Assembly: GCF_002127545.1 (NCBI RefSeq)
Contig: NZ_MUBK01000009.1
Span: 1 to 64,000 of the forward strand
From: Xenorhabdus beddingii
Lineage (GTDB): Bacteria; Pseudomonadota; Gammaproteobacteria; Enterobacterales; Enterobacteriaceae
Reading direction: 5' to 3'
Length of the DNA: 64,000 nt
How positions within the stretch are numbered: position 1 is the first letter of the stretch; every line of letters starts with the position of its first letter. The notes beneath the pieces are model-generated. The model saw only the letters and a program-made list of their open reading frames with translations, was not told the origin of the DNA and did no database searches. Of this stretch, positions 39,648-48,064 are shown in pieces. The translations under genes were made by a program, and so were the position numbers.

Positions 39648-41123
39648 TTAATGGAAAAAATCAAGCCCCGGCGCGGGTGTTTCAGGCAAAACGAGATGGT
39701 CAGCCATCAAAGAAGCCATCGGCCAGGCACAATAATCCGCAGCATAATAAGCACTGGGTCGATGATTGCCCGATGCTCCAATGCCACCAAACGGTGCCTT
39801 GCTTGATGCGCCTGTCAGCGGTTTATTCCAGTTCACGATCCCGGCTCTCGCTTCCTGCAATAATTTCTCGAACAGCGCTGCATCAGGAGAGATCAGGCCG
39901 GATGCCAGCCCAAACCGCGTATCATTGGCAATGGAAATGGCTTCGTCGAACGTGTCATAGCGTCTCAGGGTCAGCAGGGGGCCAAAATACTCTTCATCCG
40001 GAACCTCTGTAACATGAGTCAGGTCAATAATGCCGGGGGTCATGAAGGTCGAGCGAGGATCGGGTTGTGTTAAAGCGAGCAGGGAAGTGCCTCCCAATGC
40101 CAGCAAGTTAGACTGCGCTGCCAGCAGACTTTCTGCCGCAGTTAAAGAGATGACGCCGCCCATGAACGGCTGGGGTTCAGCATTCCAGTGGGCAGGCACA
40201 ATTTGCCCGGTGGCATCAAGTAGCCGTTGGATCAGCGCATCGCCTTTTGCCCCCTGTTTCACCAGCAATCTACGGGCACAAGTACAACGCTGGCCGGCGG
40301 AAATAAACGCAGACTGGATAATGGTGTAAACCGCCGCCTCAATATCCTCATAATCGTCAACAATCAGTGCATTGTTGCCCCCCATTTCCAACGCCAGCAT
40401 TTTTTCCGGCTGACCCGCCAATACACGGTGGAAATGAAAGCCGGTCGCCGCACTGCCGGTAAACAGCACGCCATCAATTTCGCGGCTGTCCAACAAAGCA
40501 CTGCCGGTTTCCTTGCCCCCTTGCACCAGATTCAGCACACCGACAGGCAACCCCGCCCTGATCCACAATTCAACCGTTTTTTCTGCCGTCATTGGCGTCA
40601 GTTCACTGGGCTTGAACACCAGCGTGTTGCCGGCGATCAAGGCAGGAACAATATGTCCGTTCGGTAAATGCCCGGGAAAATTATAGGGGCCGAAAATGGC
40701 CATTACGCCGTGGGGACGATGCTGCAATATCGCTTTGCCATCTGGCATGGCAGTTTCGCAATACCCGGTACGTTGTTCCCATGCCTCAATGGAAATGGCA
40801 ATTTTGCCAATCATTGCCTGGATTTCCGTTCGGGTTTCCCACAGTGGCTTGCTGGTTTCTTCACTGATCACACCGGCAAGGTGTTCTTTTTCCTGTGTCA
40901 GCAAATCAGCAAAGGTCTGAATAATCGCAATACGTTTTTCAACCGCTAATCTTGACCATGCCGGAAACGCTTGACGGGCAGATTGACAGGCTTCATCCAC
41001 CTGACGGGCAGAAGCGCCGTTCGCCTGCCACAAAACCCGTTGGTCAACAGGAGAATGTTTAATCACAGGTAAACCTTGTCCGGCTATCCAGGCCCCGCCA
41101 ATATAATGTGCTTGATGATTCAT
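39648..41123 (-). CDS. astD: Succinylglutamate semialdehyde dehydrogenase
   Basis: AstD (491 residues) oxidises N2-succinylglutamate 5-semialdehyde with NAD, the fourth AST step. It is an aldehyde dehydrogenase with [14 protein letters not shown], the general-base segment ALEMGGNN (Glu246) and the nucleophile in [11 protein letters not shown] (Cys280). Its length matches the family (492 in Escherichia coli). It starts 11 bases after astA. The order astC-astA-astD-astB-astE is that of enteric bacteria. Confidence 0.95.
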   Translation of the reverse strand: MNHQAHYIGGAWIAGQGLPVIKHSPVDQRVLWQANGASARQVDEACQSARQAFPAWSRLAVEKRIAIIQTFADLLTQEKEHLAGVISEETSKPLWETRTEIQAMIGKIAISIEAWEQRTGYCETAMPDGKAILQHRPHGVMAIFGPYNFPGHLPNGHIVPALIAGNTLVFKPSELTPMTAEKTVELWIRAGLPVGVLNLVQGGKETGSALLDSREIDGVLFTGSAATGFHFHRVLAGQPEKMLALEMGGNNALIVDDYEDIEAAVYTIIQSAFISAGQRCTCARRLLVKQGAKGDALIQRLLDATGQIVPAHWNAEPQPFMGGVISLTAAESLLAAQSNLLALGGTSLLALTQPDPRSTFMTPGIIDLTHVTEVPDEEYFGPLLTLRRYDTFDEAISIANDTRFGLASGLISPDAALFEKLLQEARAGIVNWNKPLTGASSKAPFGGIGASGNHRPSAYYAADYCAWPMASLMADHLVLPETPAPGLDFFH

Positions 41124-41134
41124 TGTGAAAATCC

Positions 41135-42166
41135 TTAAGAAAAAAGAGAAACAATGCGTATCGCATCGCCATCATCCACATGGAGTGCTTCCATCTCTGC
41201 GGGGGTAAGCCGCAATTCACCACTATCCAGCGGATCAGTAACATGCAGGAGCAGCGCCCTGAACTCTTGAAAATGCAGGTTAGAAACAATGCACGGCACT
41301 CCCTCCTGAGTTCGGGAAAGCTGAGTGCTTTTTTTGACATGTACGAGATGGCAGGCTTTGACGGTACGTATCTTGTCAATTTCCGCATCTAAAATGGCGC
41401 CGGCATCAAAAATATCGACCGCGTTGTGATAGGCAAATCCCTCTTTTTCCAGAATGGTACGGGCAGGTAAGGTATTGTCATGCACCTGACCGATGGCCTG
41501 ACGCGCCTCTTCCGGCAACAGAGAGACATAAATCGGATAGAATGGCATCAGTTCCGCAATAAACGTTTTGGAGCCAATGCCCGTCAAATAATCGGCTTGT
41601 GCAAAGGGAACATTGAAAAAGTGTTGCCCAAGCGCATTCCAGAATGGCGATTCCCCTTGTGGATCCACGACCCCACGCATTTCCGCAATAATCGATTTCG
41701 GGAAAAGATGCCTGAATGCGGAAATAAACATAAAGCGACTTTTGGAAAGGAAAACACCATTGCGCCCGCCCTGATAATCGGGGTCAAGGAACAGCGTACA
41801 CAGTTCGCTGCATCCGGTATAATCCTGCCCGACAATCAGTGTCTCGAAGGTGGTATAAACCCCCAGTTCCCGGGAAGAACGCACTGATTTGTGTACCCGG
41901 AAGTTGTAGAAAGGCTCTTCCAGCCCTACCGCCAACTCCAGTGCACTGACACCAACAACACGATGCTTTTCCGTGTCCTCCAAGGTAAATAAAAAACCTT
42001 GCTGTGCTCGTCCCCTTGCATCGTTGAAAGAATCAATGCTGCGTGAAATCCGTGCCGCCAGATACTCCTGATTGTTTGGTAAGGTCGTCAGGCCAACGCC
42101 AGCACGGGACGAAAGATGAAGGATATCGCCTAAATCTTCATGTTGAACGGATCTAAATAGCATCAT
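41135..42166 (-). CDS. astA: Arginine N-succinyltransferase
   Basis: AstA (343 residues) transfers succinyl from succinyl-CoA to arginine, committing it to ammonia-producing catabolism. It matches the family over its length: [19 protein letters not shown] reads here as [19 protein letters not shown], followed by [20 protein letters not shown]-type [17 protein letters not shown] and [17 protein letters not shown]. The ATG at 42166 follows GAGGTAG at proper spacing. It lies 21 bases after astC and 11 before astD. Confidence 0.95.
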   Translation of the reverse strand: MMLFRSVQHEDLGDILHLSSRAGVGLTTLPNNQEYLAARISRSIDSFNDARGRAQQGFLFTLEDTEKHRVVGVSALELAVGLEEPFYNFRVHKSVRSSRELGVYTTFETLIVGQDYTGCSELCTLFLDPDYQGGRNGVFLSKSRFMFISAFRHLFPKSIIAEMRGVVDPQGESPFWNALGQHFFNVPFAQADYLTGIGSKTFIAELMPFYPIYVSLLPEEARQAIGQVHDNTLPARTILEKEGFAYHNAVDIFDAGAILDAEIDKIRTVKACHLVHVKKSTQLSRTQEGVPCIVSNLHFQEFRALLLHVTDPLDSGELRLTPAEMEALHVDDGDAIRIVSLFS

Positions 42167-42187
42167 GATTTCTACCTCAAATCGGTT

Positions 42188-43399
42188 TTATTCCTGAACA
42201 AATCGCTTGAGGGCGTTTTCAAGGCGGATGAAACCGTCGTTGATATCCTGCGGTTCAATATTTAACGCAGGAGCAAAACGCAATACATTGGGACCCGCTA
42301 TCAAGGCAATCAATCCCTCTTCTGCAGCTATATTGGTCAGATTTTTCGCCTTGCCTTGATATTTCTTATCCAGTTCTGCTCCCAGCAAGAGCCCTTTACC
42401 ACGTAATTCACTGAATACCTGATAACGTTGATTGAGCGCCGACATGCGCCGGATAAATTCATGGTGGCGTGACTGCACTCCCGCCAGAAATTCCTGCTGA
42501 TTCACTAACTCAACGACCTTACCGGCAACCGCGGCGGCCAATGGGTTTCCGCCAAATGTGGTGCCATGTGAACCGGGTTGGAAGACTTCTGCGACAGGGT
42601 GCTTAACTAACATGGCTCCGATCGGGAAACCGCCGCCCAGCCCTTTAGCGGTGGTCAAAATATCGGGTTCCACGCCTGTTTCTTCATAAGCATACAGATA
42701 CCCGGTCCGCCCGATCCCCGTTTGAATTTCATCAAAGATCAACAATGCCTGATGCTGATCGCACAATTCACGCAAGGCTTGCAAAAACGCAGGATCAGCA
42801 GGAATTACCCCACCTTCACCGATAATGGGTTCAACAATGACGGCACAGGTTTTTTCTGAAATGTGGGCTTTGATGGCGGCAATATCGTTGTATGGCAGGT
42901 GGGCAATTTGTTGCGGCAATGGCGCGAAATCCTGAGAATATTTAGGTTGCCCCCCAACCGTCACGGTAAATAATGTTCTACCGTGGAAGGAGTTCTCGAA
43001 TGAGATGATTTCGTTTTTATGGCTTCCATATTTATCCAGGGCATACTTTCTGGCAATCTTTAATGCCGCTTCATTGGCTTCAGCGCCTGAATTACAGAAA
43101 AAAACCTTATCAGCGAACGTATTTTCGACTAAAGATTTTGCCAGTTTTAAAACAGGTTCATTAGTATAACCATTACCTATGTGCCATATGTTTTCTATTT
43201 GAGAAATTAATGTGTTTTTTAATTCATCATTGGCATGCCCTAATGAATTAACAGCAATTCCACCCGCAAAATCAATGTATTCTTTCCCGTCCTGATCCCA
43301 TACGCGCGAACCTTTGGCTTTCACCGGGATAAATTTCGCAGGTGAAAAACAGGGAACCATATACTGGTCAAACCAATTTCTTTGAATCATGCCCGACAT
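42188..43399 (-). CDS. astC: Succinylornithine transaminase
   Basis: AstC (403 residues) is a PLP-dependent class III aminotransferase acting on N2-succinylornithine, third step of the AST pathway; family members may also act on acetylornithine. Visible features are [52 protein letters not shown] with Asp223 and the PLP lysine in TTAKGLGGG (Lys252). The ATG at 43399 has GAGG eight bases upstream. As first gene of the operon it is preceded by about 400 AT-rich bases with palindromes and an ARG-box-like site. ArgD is the main alternative, but the operon context decides for AstC. Confidence 0.93.
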   Translation of the reverse strand: MSGMIQRNWFDQYMVPCFSPAKFIPVKAKGSRVWDQDGKEYIDFAGGIAVNSLGHANDELKNTLISQIENIWHIGNGYTNEPVLKLAKSLVENTFADKVFFCNSGAEANEAALKIARKYALDKYGSHKNEIISFENSFHGRTLFTVTVGGQPKYSQDFAPLPQQIAHLPYNDIAAIKAHISEKTCAVIVEPIIGEGGVIPADPAFLQALRELCDQHQALLIFDEIQTGIGRTGYLYAYEETGVEPDILTTAKGLGGGFPIGAMLVKHPVAEVFQPGSHGTTFGGNPLAAAVAGKVVELVNQQEFLAGVQSRHHEFIRRMSALNQRYQVFSELRGKGLLLGAELDKKYQGKAKNLTNIAAEEGLIALIAGPNVLRFAPALNIEPQDINDGFIRLENALKRFVQE

Positions 43400-43676
43400 T
43401 TGTTTTTCCTCAAATAATTAGGATATAAAAAGAGAAATGAATTTATCTATCTTCAACGATAATTTTTAATTAATAGATTCATTTATATTATCTATTCACC
43501 TCACCGTGTTCCGATAAGTTTTCAATGACATTACCGCAGTATCTTTCTTATCCTTTTTGATGGCTAATTAACCTCATAATCTCTTTGACATTTAACAAAG
43601 TCAACACAATAAAATCACAATGGATTTACTTTATGATGTTTTTCACAATTTATAAAAATGGATTTATTGTTTATTT

Positions 43677-43693
43677 ATGCACCATTTGTGCAT
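43677..43693. promoter_or_regulatory. Perfect palindrome ATGCAC-N5-GTGCAT
   Basis: Six-base arms are separated by CATTT. It resembles half-sites of NtrC (TGCACC..GGTGCA), but the spacing is two bases shorter than the NtrC consensus. It lies 278 bases before astC. A candidate operator of unknown regulator. Confidence 0.4.
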
Positions 43694-43751
43694 AAAAAAA
43701 TAAATAAAAAGGGATATGGAATTGAAGATAATAGGAATGAGGTTGTTTAGT

Positions 43752-43765
43752 TCAATAATTATTCA
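43752..43765. promoter_or_regulatory. ARG-box-like ArgR site
   Basis: TCAATAATTATTCA differs from the consensus ARG box core TGAATWWWWATTCA at one position (C for G). It lies about 350 bases upstream of astC. In Escherichia coli, ArgR activates the ast operon, so a site here is plausible. ARG boxes normally occur in pairs, and a clear second box was not found. Confidence 0.45.
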
Positions 43766-43773
43766 TAGTTCAT

Positions 43774-43788
43774 GGCATAAATTATGCC
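43774..43788. promoter_or_regulatory. Perfect palindrome GGCATAA-A-TTATGCC
   Basis: Seven-base arms around a single A lie nine bases beyond the ARG-box-like site. With flanking CATG and CATG the dyad extends further with a one-base bulge. Function unknown; a candidate operator or small hairpin. Confidence 0.4.
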
Positions 43789-43902
43789 CATGATCTAAAA
43801 AATGTATTTGCAATTAACAATTTTATCCCAAATGTCAATAATTTTATTTAAAATCAAAATGTTAATTAGAAAAAAGTTCATTTTTATTCCCCAAAACAGC
43901 AA

Positions 43903-44100
43903 TTATTCGTCGATTTCGAGGGTTAACCCTGAGCCTGTAAGAACTTTTCCTCCTGTTGTTGCCGTATCCCCTTTCAGGATGATTTTTCCCTCAATGATTG
44001 CCTGCATTCGCAATGCCGCCAGTTCTTTCAACTCCTTCAAATGCGTCTTTTCGCTATACTCAAATGCACTGAGTGAACGTATATGATCATGAAAAGAGGC
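43903..44100 (-). pseudogene. PAAR-like domain fragment
   Basis: The minus-strand frame is open from 44100 to a stop at 43903 and contains EGKIILKGDTATTGGKVLTG, resembling the first part of PAAR spike-tip proteins (GD.T..GG.V..G). It ends seven residues later, well short of a complete PAAR domain. The only ATG (44007) gives 34 residues. The upstream part (LSAFEYSEKTHLKELKELAA) is helical and unassigned. A 94-codon frame on the plus strand over the same bases has no support. Confidence 0.35.
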
Positions 44101-44167
44101 TTATGCTGTGAGACAGAATAGTTCCACAGACCATCCAGTATATAAGAATTCTTTCTCTCTGAGGTCA

Positions 44168-44341
44168 TCAACCCGTTTTGCCGACGACATCATGACACCA
44201 CGTATTTTTGTAAAGCAACTCACCTTTACAGTCAGCCATTCCTCCGTTATCACCAATAAATAGCGCGTCGCTAAAATTTTCTGATAACATAGAAAGCCTA
44301 TCTCTTACTGGCTTTGCTGAAGCAAATAAAATCTTATAGAA
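44168..44341 (-). pseudogene. Short fragment of a Cof-type (HAD-IIB) phosphatase
   Basis: The minus-strand frame reads FYKILFASAKPVRDRLSML, then SDALFIGDNGGMADCKGELL, and stops at 44168. ILFASARP.RDL.. followed by IG.NG is the pattern near the N-terminus of HAD-IIB phosphatases. Only about 57 residues remain, with stops at both ends. The assignment is tentative. Confidence 0.3.
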
Positions 44342-44504
44342 TTAATGGTCAGTTGGATAAAAAGAAAGGAGAATAACGATAAATGGCAGGATAATAATTA
44401 GGGATAGAAAAAATATAAAAGCAACTGATAAATTTCGTGAATTAACTATAAAATTGCTATACTAAATAAGCAGCACCTTGTATAACTAAACAAAGAAGGT
44501 AATT

Positions 44505-45143
44505 ATGAAAGCAGTTATTTTCGATATGGATGGTGTACTGATAGACTCTGAGCCACTATGGAAAAAATCAGGCATGCTGATTTTAAATCATTATGGTGTT
44601 CCAATCACCTACGATGAAATGTTTAGTATGATAGGTATACCCGTATCGGGTATGATAGATAGAGCTTGTCAGCTTTATAATAAAAATGATTTAAATAAAG
44701 CTAAAATTGAAAAAGATTTTTTCAATAAAGGCGTTGATTTAATACTTACAGAAAAACCGATTATGGATGGGGTCGTAGAATGCTTAGAACTATTAGTAAA
44801 AAGAAATATTAAAATTGGCATTGCCTCTGCTTCTCCATTACCTTTTCTGTTACAAATAGTCGAACAATGTGGTATTGCTGATTATTTTGACTATATATCC
44901 TCAGCAGAGGATATGCCATATAATAAACCACACCCAATGGTTTATCTCAATGCCGCAGAAAAGCTGAATGTTTTACCTAAAGAGTGTATAGGAATAGAAG
45001 ATTCAAAAACCGGCATGATTTCAGTTAAAGCAGCATCGATGAGATGCGTAGTGATACCAAATAATATTGAGTACCATCACTCATATTGGGATATGTCTGA
45101 CTGGAAAATAAAAAGCATCCGTGAATTAGAAAATATAATCTAA
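44505..45143 (+). CDS. HAD-superfamily hexitol phosphatase-like hydrolase (HxpB/YniC type)
   Basis: A 212-residue cytosolic phosphatase. Motif I is FDMDGVLIDSEPLW with nucleophile Asp7 and acid/base Asp9; motif II is ASAS (Ser108); motif III is Lys141 in YNKPHPMVYL; motif IV is GIEDSKTGM (Asp166). The helical cap lies between residues about 16 and 85. Similarity to enteric HxpB (YniC) is good over the whole length, so sugar-phosphate or hexitol-phosphate hydrolysis is likely, though HAD substrates are poorly predictable. The ATG follows AGAAGGTAATT. The gene is much more AT-rich than the NRPS genes and stands alone between gene remnants and an ERIC element. Confidence 0.8.
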   Translation: MKAVIFDMDGVLIDSEPLWKKSGMLILNHYGVPITYDEMFSMIGIPVSGMIDRACQLYNKNDLNKAKIEKDFFNKGVDLILTEKPIMDGVVECLELLVKRNIKIGIASASPLPFLLQIVEQCGIADYFDYISSAEDMPYNKPHPMVYLNAAEKLNVLPKECIGIEDSKTGMISVKAASMRCVVIPNNIEYHHSYWDMSDWKIKSIRELENII

Positions 45144-45148
45144 TTAAA

Positions 45149-45275
45149 TATACCCAAAATAATTCGAGTTGCATCGCGGCGGCAAGGGAGCTCATCCCCG
45201 GGAGCATAGATAACTATGTGACCGGGGTGAGTGAGTGCAGCCAACAAAGAGGCAGCTTGAAGTATGACGGGTATA
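45149..45275 (-). repeat. ERIC element (127 bp, full length)
   Basis: From TATACCCAAAATAATTCGAG to AGTATGACGGGTATA this is the reverse complement of the ERIC copy at 758-884, differing at about five of 127 positions. It starts six bases after the HAD gene stop and probably forms the 3' end of its transcript. A 60-codon minus-strand frame over it is not a gene. Confidence 0.93.
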
Positions 45276-45334
45276 GACCTAAAAATAGCGCTCATTATTT
45301 TAAATAAATGCCATTTCAAAATTGTAGGGCACTT

Positions 45335-45364
45335 CCTGACTCCCCCGCACGGCGGGGAGTCAGG
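45335..45364. terminator. Strong hairpin between the convergent HAD and nudI genes
   Basis: CCTGACTCCCCCGC and GCGGGGAGTCAGG pair over 13 bases with one bulged C and a three-base loop. There is no T-run on the plus side; the minus side reads AAGTGCCC then ACAATTTT. Its position between two convergent genes suggests a bidirectional terminator, but a dispersed repeat cannot be excluded. Confidence 0.5.
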
Positions 45365-45424
45365 GATCCTCAGAATTTCAGTGTGTCACTATTATTAACG
45401 GTAAGGATGATCCGGCGGAATTTG

Positions 45425-45850
45425 TCAAATTATCCCTTTCTGGGTAAAGGTAACCCGTGTTGCCTCATTCAGATCCATGTCTTTCATCGCTTCAGGTGAC
45501 ACCCAGGCAATTTCCTGAAACTCCTCGTTGAACGTAATGTCCCGGTTGGCACTGAAACAATCAAAGATGAGGTAAATCATGTAAATTTCTTCGGTGGTGC
45601 CATCCGGATACGTTTTAACCCGGACATCATCACGAAAAGCCCAAGGTTTCACCTCCGTTATTTCCAGGGCTTCACCCAATTCTTCTCTGATCTCTCGTCT
45701 CTGCGCCGCTTCCATCGTTTCGTTGGGTTCTATTCCTCCCCCGGACAAAGCCCACTGACCCGGAAATACACCACGATCAGAAGCCATTTTACAAAGCAGG
45801 TATTCCCCATTATTATGAATAATAGGACAGACAATTATTCTCCGACGCAT
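45425..45850 (-). CDS. nudI: Nudix nucleoside triphosphatase NudI
   Basis: The protein has 141 residues, exactly the length of Escherichia coli NudI, with near-identical segments such as [20 protein letters not shown] and [18 protein letters not shown]. The Nudix box G38-x5-E44-x7-REIREELGE is intact. NudI hydrolyses pyrimidine deoxynucleoside triphosphates to monophosphates, a house-cleaning activity in the cytosol. It is transcribed away from the pax-like transporter gene, with 270 bases between them, and converges on the HAD gene. Confidence 0.93.
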   Translation of the reverse strand: MRRRIIVCPIIHNNGEYLLCKMASDRGVFPGQWALSGGGIEPNETMEAAQRREIREELGEALEITEVKPWAFRDDVRVKTYPDGTTEEIYMIYLIFDCFSANRDITFNEEFQEIAWVSPEAMKDMDLNEATRVTFTQKGII

Positions 45851-46120
45851 ATCATCTCCTCAGCATACTTATTTTGTAGATCACTATATCAGAAAATATG
45901 TCAATCTTATCCGGACTCTGACAAATCATAACTCTGCTCCGGAGGTCTTTGCTGACAACACCGTTAAAGCAGGTGATTTTATTACAATGATATTTATTAA
46001 TATTGCTATGCTATAAATCACGCTTGCAGTTTCATAAGAAAAAAACAACTATAGTGGATTGAGTAAACAGATATATGAATTTTCATATTAATTATAACCT
46101 CCGACAATGGCTCGTTTTTT

Positions 46121-47746
46121 ATGACTCTAATAGCTTATTTATATCGTCAATCTTGGGTATTATTGCTTGTATCGACAATAAGCGCATTAATTAGTGGATT
46201 CGCAGGTGCTTCAATCGTTGGCATGATTAGTCAAGGTGTTACAGAAACGATTAATCTCACTGCATTTCTCTGGAGCTTTTTTGGTATCTGCTTTATTTTT
46301 TTTATTACGAAGACGGTAGCAGAAATTACGTTATCCCATTTAGCCCAATCCACTATTTTTTCATTACGCCTGAGTTTAAGTAACAAAATATTACGTGCAC
46401 CACTGCAAAAATTGCATAAACTTGGGCGACATGGCCTATTGGCTGTTTTAACCAAAGATGTCGATGTTTTCGTACACTCGTTTATGCTGGCACCCAGTGT
46501 TTTTGGTAACATCACCCTCATCATGGCCTGTTTTGGTTATTTAGCCTGGATATCCTGGCAACTGTTTGTCATTCTGGCGGTACTCAGCCTTATTTCAATG
46601 TATCTGTTTTATCTGTGGGAAAAACACCCACTGCGCTTGATGACAGCCATGCGCGATCAAGTGGATAAAATATATCTTAATTTCCAAAGCCTGATTGATG
46701 GCAGTAAGGAGCTGAAACTCAATAAACAAAAGGGTAATCTTTTTATCGATAAGGTCATCGCCCCCGCCGCCAAAGCCTTTCAGGAAATATGTATTAAAGC
46801 GAATTCCAGTTATGCGTGGGTTCTCAATGCCAGTTCTGTCACATTCTATGCCATTATCGGTGTCATCGTTTTTATTGTTCCCATCTGGTTGCCCCAGGAG
46901 CCATCAACACTGTTCACCGTCTCGTTGCTGGTGCTCTTTTTATCGGGTCCCATCAGTGAAGTGATTGGAGCTATTCCGGAACTGAGGGAAGCGAAAGTTT
47001 CGTTGGAGAAAATGCGCCGCCTTGACCATCAGTTGGAAGAATCACTCTCCGCTCAGGTTGAAGGCCCCAATCCATTCCACAACCAGCAACCGATGGAGCT
47101 TGAACTGAAAGAGGTTATCCATCATTACACGACGGATAAAGAAGATCGTCAGTTCGCCCTCGGCCCATTAAGCCTGAAAATATCACAGGGCGAAATTGTT
47201 TTCATTGTGGGGGGCAATGGCAGTGGAAAAACCACCCTCGCCATGTTGCTTGTCGGCCTGTTTGAGCAAGAATCCGGCTCTATCCTGCTTAATGGCGTAC
47301 AGGTCACCCCCGCTAATAATGAGCATTATCGCCAGTTCTTTGCTGCCGTTTTCTCCGATTATCATCTCTTCGAACAATTGCTCAACAATGATGCCGATGT
47401 CACTGAAAAAGCGACACATTATATTGAAGCCTTAAATATGTCACATAAAGTCAAGATTGTTGAGGGTGGCTTTTCCACAACCAATCTTTCTGCGGGTCAA
47501 CGGAAACGATTGGCTTTAGTTTCAGCTTATGTGGAAGATCGCCCCATATACTTGTTTGATGAATGGGCTGCGGATCAAGACCCGGTGTTTAAACGTCTAT
47601 TCTATACTGAACTATTGCCTGAATTAAAAGCCAATGGCAAAACTGTCATTATTATCAGTCATGATGATGCTTATTTTGATATTGCTGACCGCATTATTAA
47701 ATTGGAAGACGGAAATATTAAAGAGGTCAGTAATAAAATGGGATAG
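46121..47746 (+). CDS. paxT: Cyclic-peptide export ABC transporter (PaxT/SyrD/PvdE type)
   Basis: A 541-residue half-transporter fusing membrane and ATPase domains. The first 300 residues hold about six hydrophobic segments (e.g. SWVLLLVSTISALISGFAGA). The ATPase domain has Walker A GGNGSGKTT (about 362-370), signature LSAGQRKR (about 456-463) and Walker B YLFDEWAADQDP (about 479), the DEWAADQDP variant being typical of the SyrD/PvdE group that moves NRPS peptides to the periplasm. It lies 318 bases upstream of the Gly-specific NRPS gene on the same strand. In Xenorhabdus nematophila the PAX cluster begins with such a gene (paxT). Exporter type is certain; the symbol rests on synteny and module codes. 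Confidence 0.85.
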   Translation: MTLIAYLYRQSWVLLLVSTISALISGFAGASIVGMISQGVTETINLTAFLWSFFGICFIFFITKTVAEITLSHLAQSTIFSLRLSLSNKILRAPLQKLHKLGRHGLLAVLTKDVDVFVHSFMLAPSVFGNITLIMACFGYLAWISWQLFVILAVLSLISMYLFYLWEKHPLRLMTAMRDQVDKIYLNFQSLIDGSKELKLNKQKGNLFIDKVIAPAAKAFQEICIKANSSYAWVLNASSVTFYAIIGVIVFIVPIWLPQEPSTLFTVSLLVLFLSGPISEVIGAIPELREAKVSLEKMRRLDHQLEESLSAQVEGPNPFHNQQPMELELKEVIHHYTTDKEDRQFALGPLSLKISQGEIVFIVGGNGSGKTTLAMLLVGLFEQESGSILLNGVQVTPANNEHYRQFFAAVFSDYHLFEQLLNNDADVTEKATHYIEALNMSHKVKIVEGGFSTTNLSAGQRKRLALVSAYVEDRPIYLFDEWAADQDPVFKRLFYTELLPELKANGKTVIIISHDDAYFDIADRIIKLEDGNIKEVSNKMG

Positions 47747-48064
47747 GTCAGAAAGACATTATTATAAATGTGGAATAAAATAATTTATTGTAAAATTATC
47801 TAATCCCGTAAAGATCATCATTTCTTTCAGCGATGGAAAGAAATTTAACCAGGCATTAAAACATTAGGCTGTTCTTTTTTATTAGAATGGCCCCCTATTT
47901 TTATGTCATTTGATCTCTGTACACCACGCCTTTTTCTAATAGAAATACCGTCTATTTCACGGGAATATTTTTTATTAGTCCAACGTGGCGTGTGATTTTT
48001 TGTTCTGTAAGTACGCATGTTTTTATTTTTAATATCCCCATAAAAAGGAAAAGGGAGTTATAGA
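47747..48064 (+). other. Intergenic region between paxT-like and paxA-like genes
   Basis: No gene is seen in these 318 AT-rich bases. TTTCTTTC-N7-GAAAGAAA at 47821-47843 is a perfect 8-bp inverted repeat that could be a weak terminator or an operator. The region probably contains a separate promoter for the NRPS genes. AGGGAG at about 48052-48057 is the ribosome site for the downstream ATG. Confidence 0.5.

Larger units (their letters stand above)
43400..43800 (-). promoter_or_regulatory. Regulatory region upstream of astC
   Basis: This 400-base AT-rich stretch holds no gene and must contain the ast operon promoter. It includes three notable dyads, listed separately. A sigma-54 element matching GG-N10-GC with conserved flanks was looked for on the minus strand; the best candidate at the 43677 palindrome lacks one of the two invariant -24 guanines. 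Control by ArgR is suggested by the 43752 site. Nitrogen control is not demonstrated. Confidence 0.55.

Noticed and set aside
43677-43693. Sigma-54 promoter or NtrC site upstream of astC
   Set aside because: The best match lacks one invariant guanine of the -24 element, and the palindrome spacing is five bases where NtrC needs seven, so neither call is supported.
43802-44086. 94-codon plus-strand open frame
   Set aside because: It has no recognisable similarity, starts without a ribosome site in AT-rich sequence and is opposite to a PAAR-like frame that reads better.
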